A program made the position numbers and the translations under genes. Below are positions 61,785 to 64,000 of a stretch of DNA of 64,000 nt, in pieces. The DNA lies in assembly GCA_046351095.1 (NCBI GenBank), contig JAXLZC010000001.1, forward strand, positions 2,294,001 to 2,358,000, given 5' to 3'. Position 1 is the first letter of the stretch. Each line of letters begins with the position of its first letter. A model generated the notes under the pieces. That model saw only the letters and a list, made by a program, of their open reading frames with translations, did no database searches and was not told the origin of the DNA. This DNA is from BQWY01 sp046351095. Its GTDB lineage: Bacteria > Nitrospirota > Nitrospiria > Nitrospirales > Nitrospiraceae.

Positions 61785-63079
61785 TGAGTCGTCTCCACGA
61801 GCGGACGGGGCGTCCGCGTCGCGCCCCCGCCGTCGAACCAGCGCGACGGCAGCGTCCCCAACAAGACCAGCAGCACGAGCAGCATCGATAGAGCGGCGAC
61901 CTCCGTTTCCCGCATGTCTTCGTAGCGATGTTCAGGACGTGTCGGGCCGAACAGTAGGCGCCGCATCACTTCGAGGTAGTACCAAGAGGCGCTGAGCCAC
62001 ACGAGGATCACGATAAAAAACGATGCGGGCAATCGGAAGTCCGGCGACAGCACCATGCCCATGAATCCAGAAAAAACGCCGAACGGCGGCATGCCGAGCG
62101 CCGCCAACGCGAGCAGCGAAAACAACACGGCGAAACGCGGCATCGGATGGACGAGTCCGCTCAAAGCACGGATGTCCAACTCGCCATGCCGCGCGCGCAG
62201 CGCGTACCATCCGATCGCCAAGCCGCCCGTGACGAGACCGAGGGCCAATACATAGACGGTCGATGAGGGCGTGAGGATACCGGTGACGGCGAGGAACCAC
62301 CAGAGGATCGAGGCAAAGGCGATGGACGCGTGGGCCAGCACGGAGAGCGGATGGCGCTGACCAAGTGCGCGCACCGACCCGTAGATCATGCTGACGATGG
62401 CGGCGGGCCCGAGCCATTCCGCGACGACCATCGGCAAGTCGGCACTGGTGGCCTGTAGCGCCAACAGCCCCACAAGCGGCAACGCCGTCACGAGAAACGC
62501 GGGCAAATTGCCGGGCAGTCGCATCACCATGGCGACGTGACCGGCGTGAAAGGGAAACAGCGGCAACAGTGTGCACGCGGCCAGCAGGCCCGCCAGCGCA
62601 GCCGGAACCGGTGGGGCCACGGCCGCGCTGGCGGCCATCACGGCGCCTACGCCGTACGTAGCGATGCCCCAGGTAGGCGATGACGTTCCCACGGTACGCG
62701 CCCAGCTGAGGATCGCGACGAGGCTGGCCAGTAGGACTGCGACGAAGACCCACAGCATACGCCCGGGAGCGATGAGGACGCCGAGTACCAGGCCCAGCAT
62801 CGCCACGGAAATTGCCCAGGGCGCTCGGTGACTTATATGGAGCGGTTGAGACAACAGCGAGATAAACGCCGCGATCGGTACGATCGCGAGCAGCGCCAGG
62901 TGCGGTAGGCCTGGCCCGGGCAACATCGACAAGACGGCAACCAACGCGCCGGTTGTGGCCGGCGTAAGCAGTAGGAACCGTTTGGCCTCGCGCGGCGTTG
63001 AGCACAGTGGTAGGCCGGCGAGGGCACCGAGTATCGGCACCGCGACCAACGCCCATGGGCTCCATTCGACGGCGCTCAT
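61772..63079 (-). CDS. NuoM/Mrp-like proton-translocating membrane subunit of the Dab module
   Basis: 435 residues, about 12-13 membrane helices. It resembles the antiporter-like complex I subunits in general layout (PLFPFHAGHVAMVMRLPGNLPAFLVTALPL; LAHASIAFASILWWFLA; FAVLFSLLALAALGMPPFGVFSGFMGMV), but charged residues in the helices are few. It would supply or share the proton path with the DabB-like protein. The ATG overlaps the upstream stop by 4 bases (ATGA). Confidence 0.8.
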   Translation of the reverse strand: MSAVEWSPWALVAVPILGALAGLPLCSTPREAKRFLLLTPATTGALVAVLSMLPGPGLPHLALLAIVPIAAFISLLSQPLHISHRAPWAISVAMLGLVLGVLIAPGRMLWVFVAVLLASLVAILSWARTVGTSSPTWGIATYGVGAVMAASAAVAPPVPAALAGLLAACTLLPLFPFHAGHVAMVMRLPGNLPAFLVTALPLVGLLALQATSADLPMVVAEWLGPAAIVSMIYGSVRALGQRHPLSVLAHASIAFASILWWFLAVTGILTPSSTVYVLALGLVTGGLAIGWYALRARHGELDIRALSGLVHPMPRFAVLFSLLALAALGMPPFGVFSGFMGMVLSPDFRLPASFFIVILVWLSASWYYLEVMRRLLFGPTRPEHRYEDMRETEVAALSMLLVLLVLLGTLPSRWFDGGGATRTPRPLVETTQWHP

Positions 63080-64000
63080 GTGCGCCACCCCGCCGCGAGC
63101 CGCTCCAACCGCGTCACCCCGCGGGACAATAGGCGGCCGATCCGGGCATACACGAGGTCCATGTACAACCGGTTCATAAACAGCACGTAGAATCGCCGAG
63201 ACAGGCGCTGCACGATCGTCGGGATAGGCATCGTCCGTCCGTGCGCGCGCGCGTAGAGATAGCCCCAGCCAATGACGGTGAACACCGTCATGCCGACGAG
63301 CACCACGTCGAACATCCGTCCGGGTAAGGCGGCCGCCTTAAAGTAGCTGGCCACTTCCTCGGGGTCCGGGTAGAGGAAGTGTGTAAAGGTCTCCGCGGCG
63401 AAGAGGTAGGTGAAAATCACCAACACCAGCGTCACCAACATCGCGAGCGACACTTTCCACGAAGCGACCTCGCGGATACGCGTGAGCGACAAAATTGCCT
63501 GCGAGGACGTGACCCAAATAAAAAAGAGGAAGATCACCGTGCCGTGCGAATCCAGCAACGGAATACGAAGAATCCCGTGGGTTCCCAAGAGGATGACAAG
63601 CGGCACGATCAACGTCGTGAAAAAGCCGGTGGACCACGTCAGGGTCGAAAAATCTCGATCCTCCACGTCGCGTTCTACGTGCGGCATGATCGGTTCCTGC
63701 CGAGCCTTGTGAATCACATTCCCACAGTTCAGGAAGACGGTGGCTTTGAACAAACCGTGGGCGATCAAGTGGAACACGGCGAGCGAAAATGCGCCGAGGC
63801 CGCATTCCATGATCATGTAGCCCATCTGTCCGATCGTCGAATGGCCGAGAGTTTTTTTGATGTCGTTCTGCGTGAGCATCATGGTGGCGCCCAACATGGC
63901 CGTTAGCGTGCCGACGACGAATGCCACGTGCAGCGCCATCGGACTTTGACCGAAGACCGGCGCCAGCCGATTCATCAAAAAGCCGCCGGCGTTGATGATG
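63076..64000 (-). CDS. NuoL-like DabB subunit, C-terminal part (5' end outside window)
   Basis: Open to the window edge; about 307 residues remain. Conserved NuoL/DabB elements: INAGGFLMNRLAPVF, MLTQNDIKKTLGHSTIGQMGYM (the lysine of NDIKK is the key proton-channel residue), FHLIAHGLFKATVFLNCGNVIH, and later hydrophobic helices. The C-terminal extension after residue 200 is DabB-like and lacks the long NuoL lateral helix pattern. It is first of the four-gene module and probably couples ion flow to DabA. Confidence 0.85.
   Translation of the reverse strand, partial: IINAGGFLMNRLAPVFGQSPMALHVAFVVGTLTAMLGATMMLTQNDIKKTLGHSTIGQMGYMIMECGLGAFSLAVFHLIAHGLFKATVFLNCGNVIHKARQEPIMPHVERDVEDRDFSTLTWSTGFFTTLIVPLVILLGTHGILRIPLLDSHGTVIFLFFIWVTSSQAILSLTRIREVASWKVSLAMLVTLVLVIFTYLFAAETFTHFLYPDPEEVASYFKAAALPGRMFDVVLVGMTVFTVIGWGYLYARAHGRTMPIPTIVQRLSRRFYVLFMNRLYMDLVYARIGRLLSRGVTRLERLAAGWRT

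Overview
The window is a 64 kb, GC-rich, gene-dense stretch of bacterial chromosome carrying the replication origin. The gene content (DabA-type inorganic carbon uptake with NuoL/NuoM-like subunits, a dnaA-dnaN-gyrB-gyrA origin cluster, many RND/ABC exporters and redox enzymes) fits a chemolithoautotroph. My best guess is a Nitrospira-like member of the Nitrospirota; this is inferred from overall content and protein style, not from a marker gene. No IS element, prophage, CRISPR array or tRNA was seen.

Layout. 1-3.9 kb: the end of a macro-domain gene, a small EamA transporter whose start lies inside a long hairpin, a probably imported AlbA/ATPase regulator gene, and tmRNA (ssrA) with its terminator. 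3.9-12.9 kb (minus): a BT1/MFS transporter and a compact run of NAD(P)-dependent and methyl-transfer enzymes (DUF4188, RidA, two SDRs, two methyltransferases, NmrA, ferredoxin-MBL protein) headed by an AlkA-like glycosylase. 12.9-20.6 kb: an orphan methyltransferase and a tripartite RND efflux operon ending in an arylamine N-acetyltransferase. 20.7-25.5 kb: a type II NADH dehydrogenase fused to cNMP-binding and CBS domains, then ABM, Spy/CpxP-like and DoxX genes and a DUF2934 protein. 25.8-31.5 kb: an RbbA-like ABC exporter with its HlyD adaptor, a decayed cytochrome c gene and a CDGSH protein.

31.9-40.8 kb: an uninterrupted minus-strand run of eleven genes (NmrA, pirin, DsbA/FrnE, VOC, SnoaL, DUF5069, Rieske-flavodoxin fusion, unknown, VOC, ferredoxin reductase, sigma-54 activator), mostly overlapping or a few bases apart. 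Its promoter has a perfect palindrome between -35 and -10, suggesting a repressor-controlled electrophile/quinone stress operon. 41-43.7 kb: ester cyclase, a lipoprotein, smpB, a dciA-like gene and a membrane protein.

43.8-51.8 kb: gyrA, gyrB, dnaN and dnaA on the minus strand and, upstream of dnaA, an oriC with DnaA boxes, DnaA-trio repeats and an AT-rich tract. 51.8-56.9 kb: a tusDCB-like trio, hisS, a two-domain ThyX-like protein and a TPR protein. 57-57.7 kb: a VapBC-type toxin-antitoxin pair with a clear promoter. 57.8-64 kb (minus): an unknown small protein, a PII-like protein, DabA, a NuoM-like subunit and a NuoL/DabB-like subunit cut by the window edge; together these form a probable energy-coupled CO2/bicarbonate uptake module.
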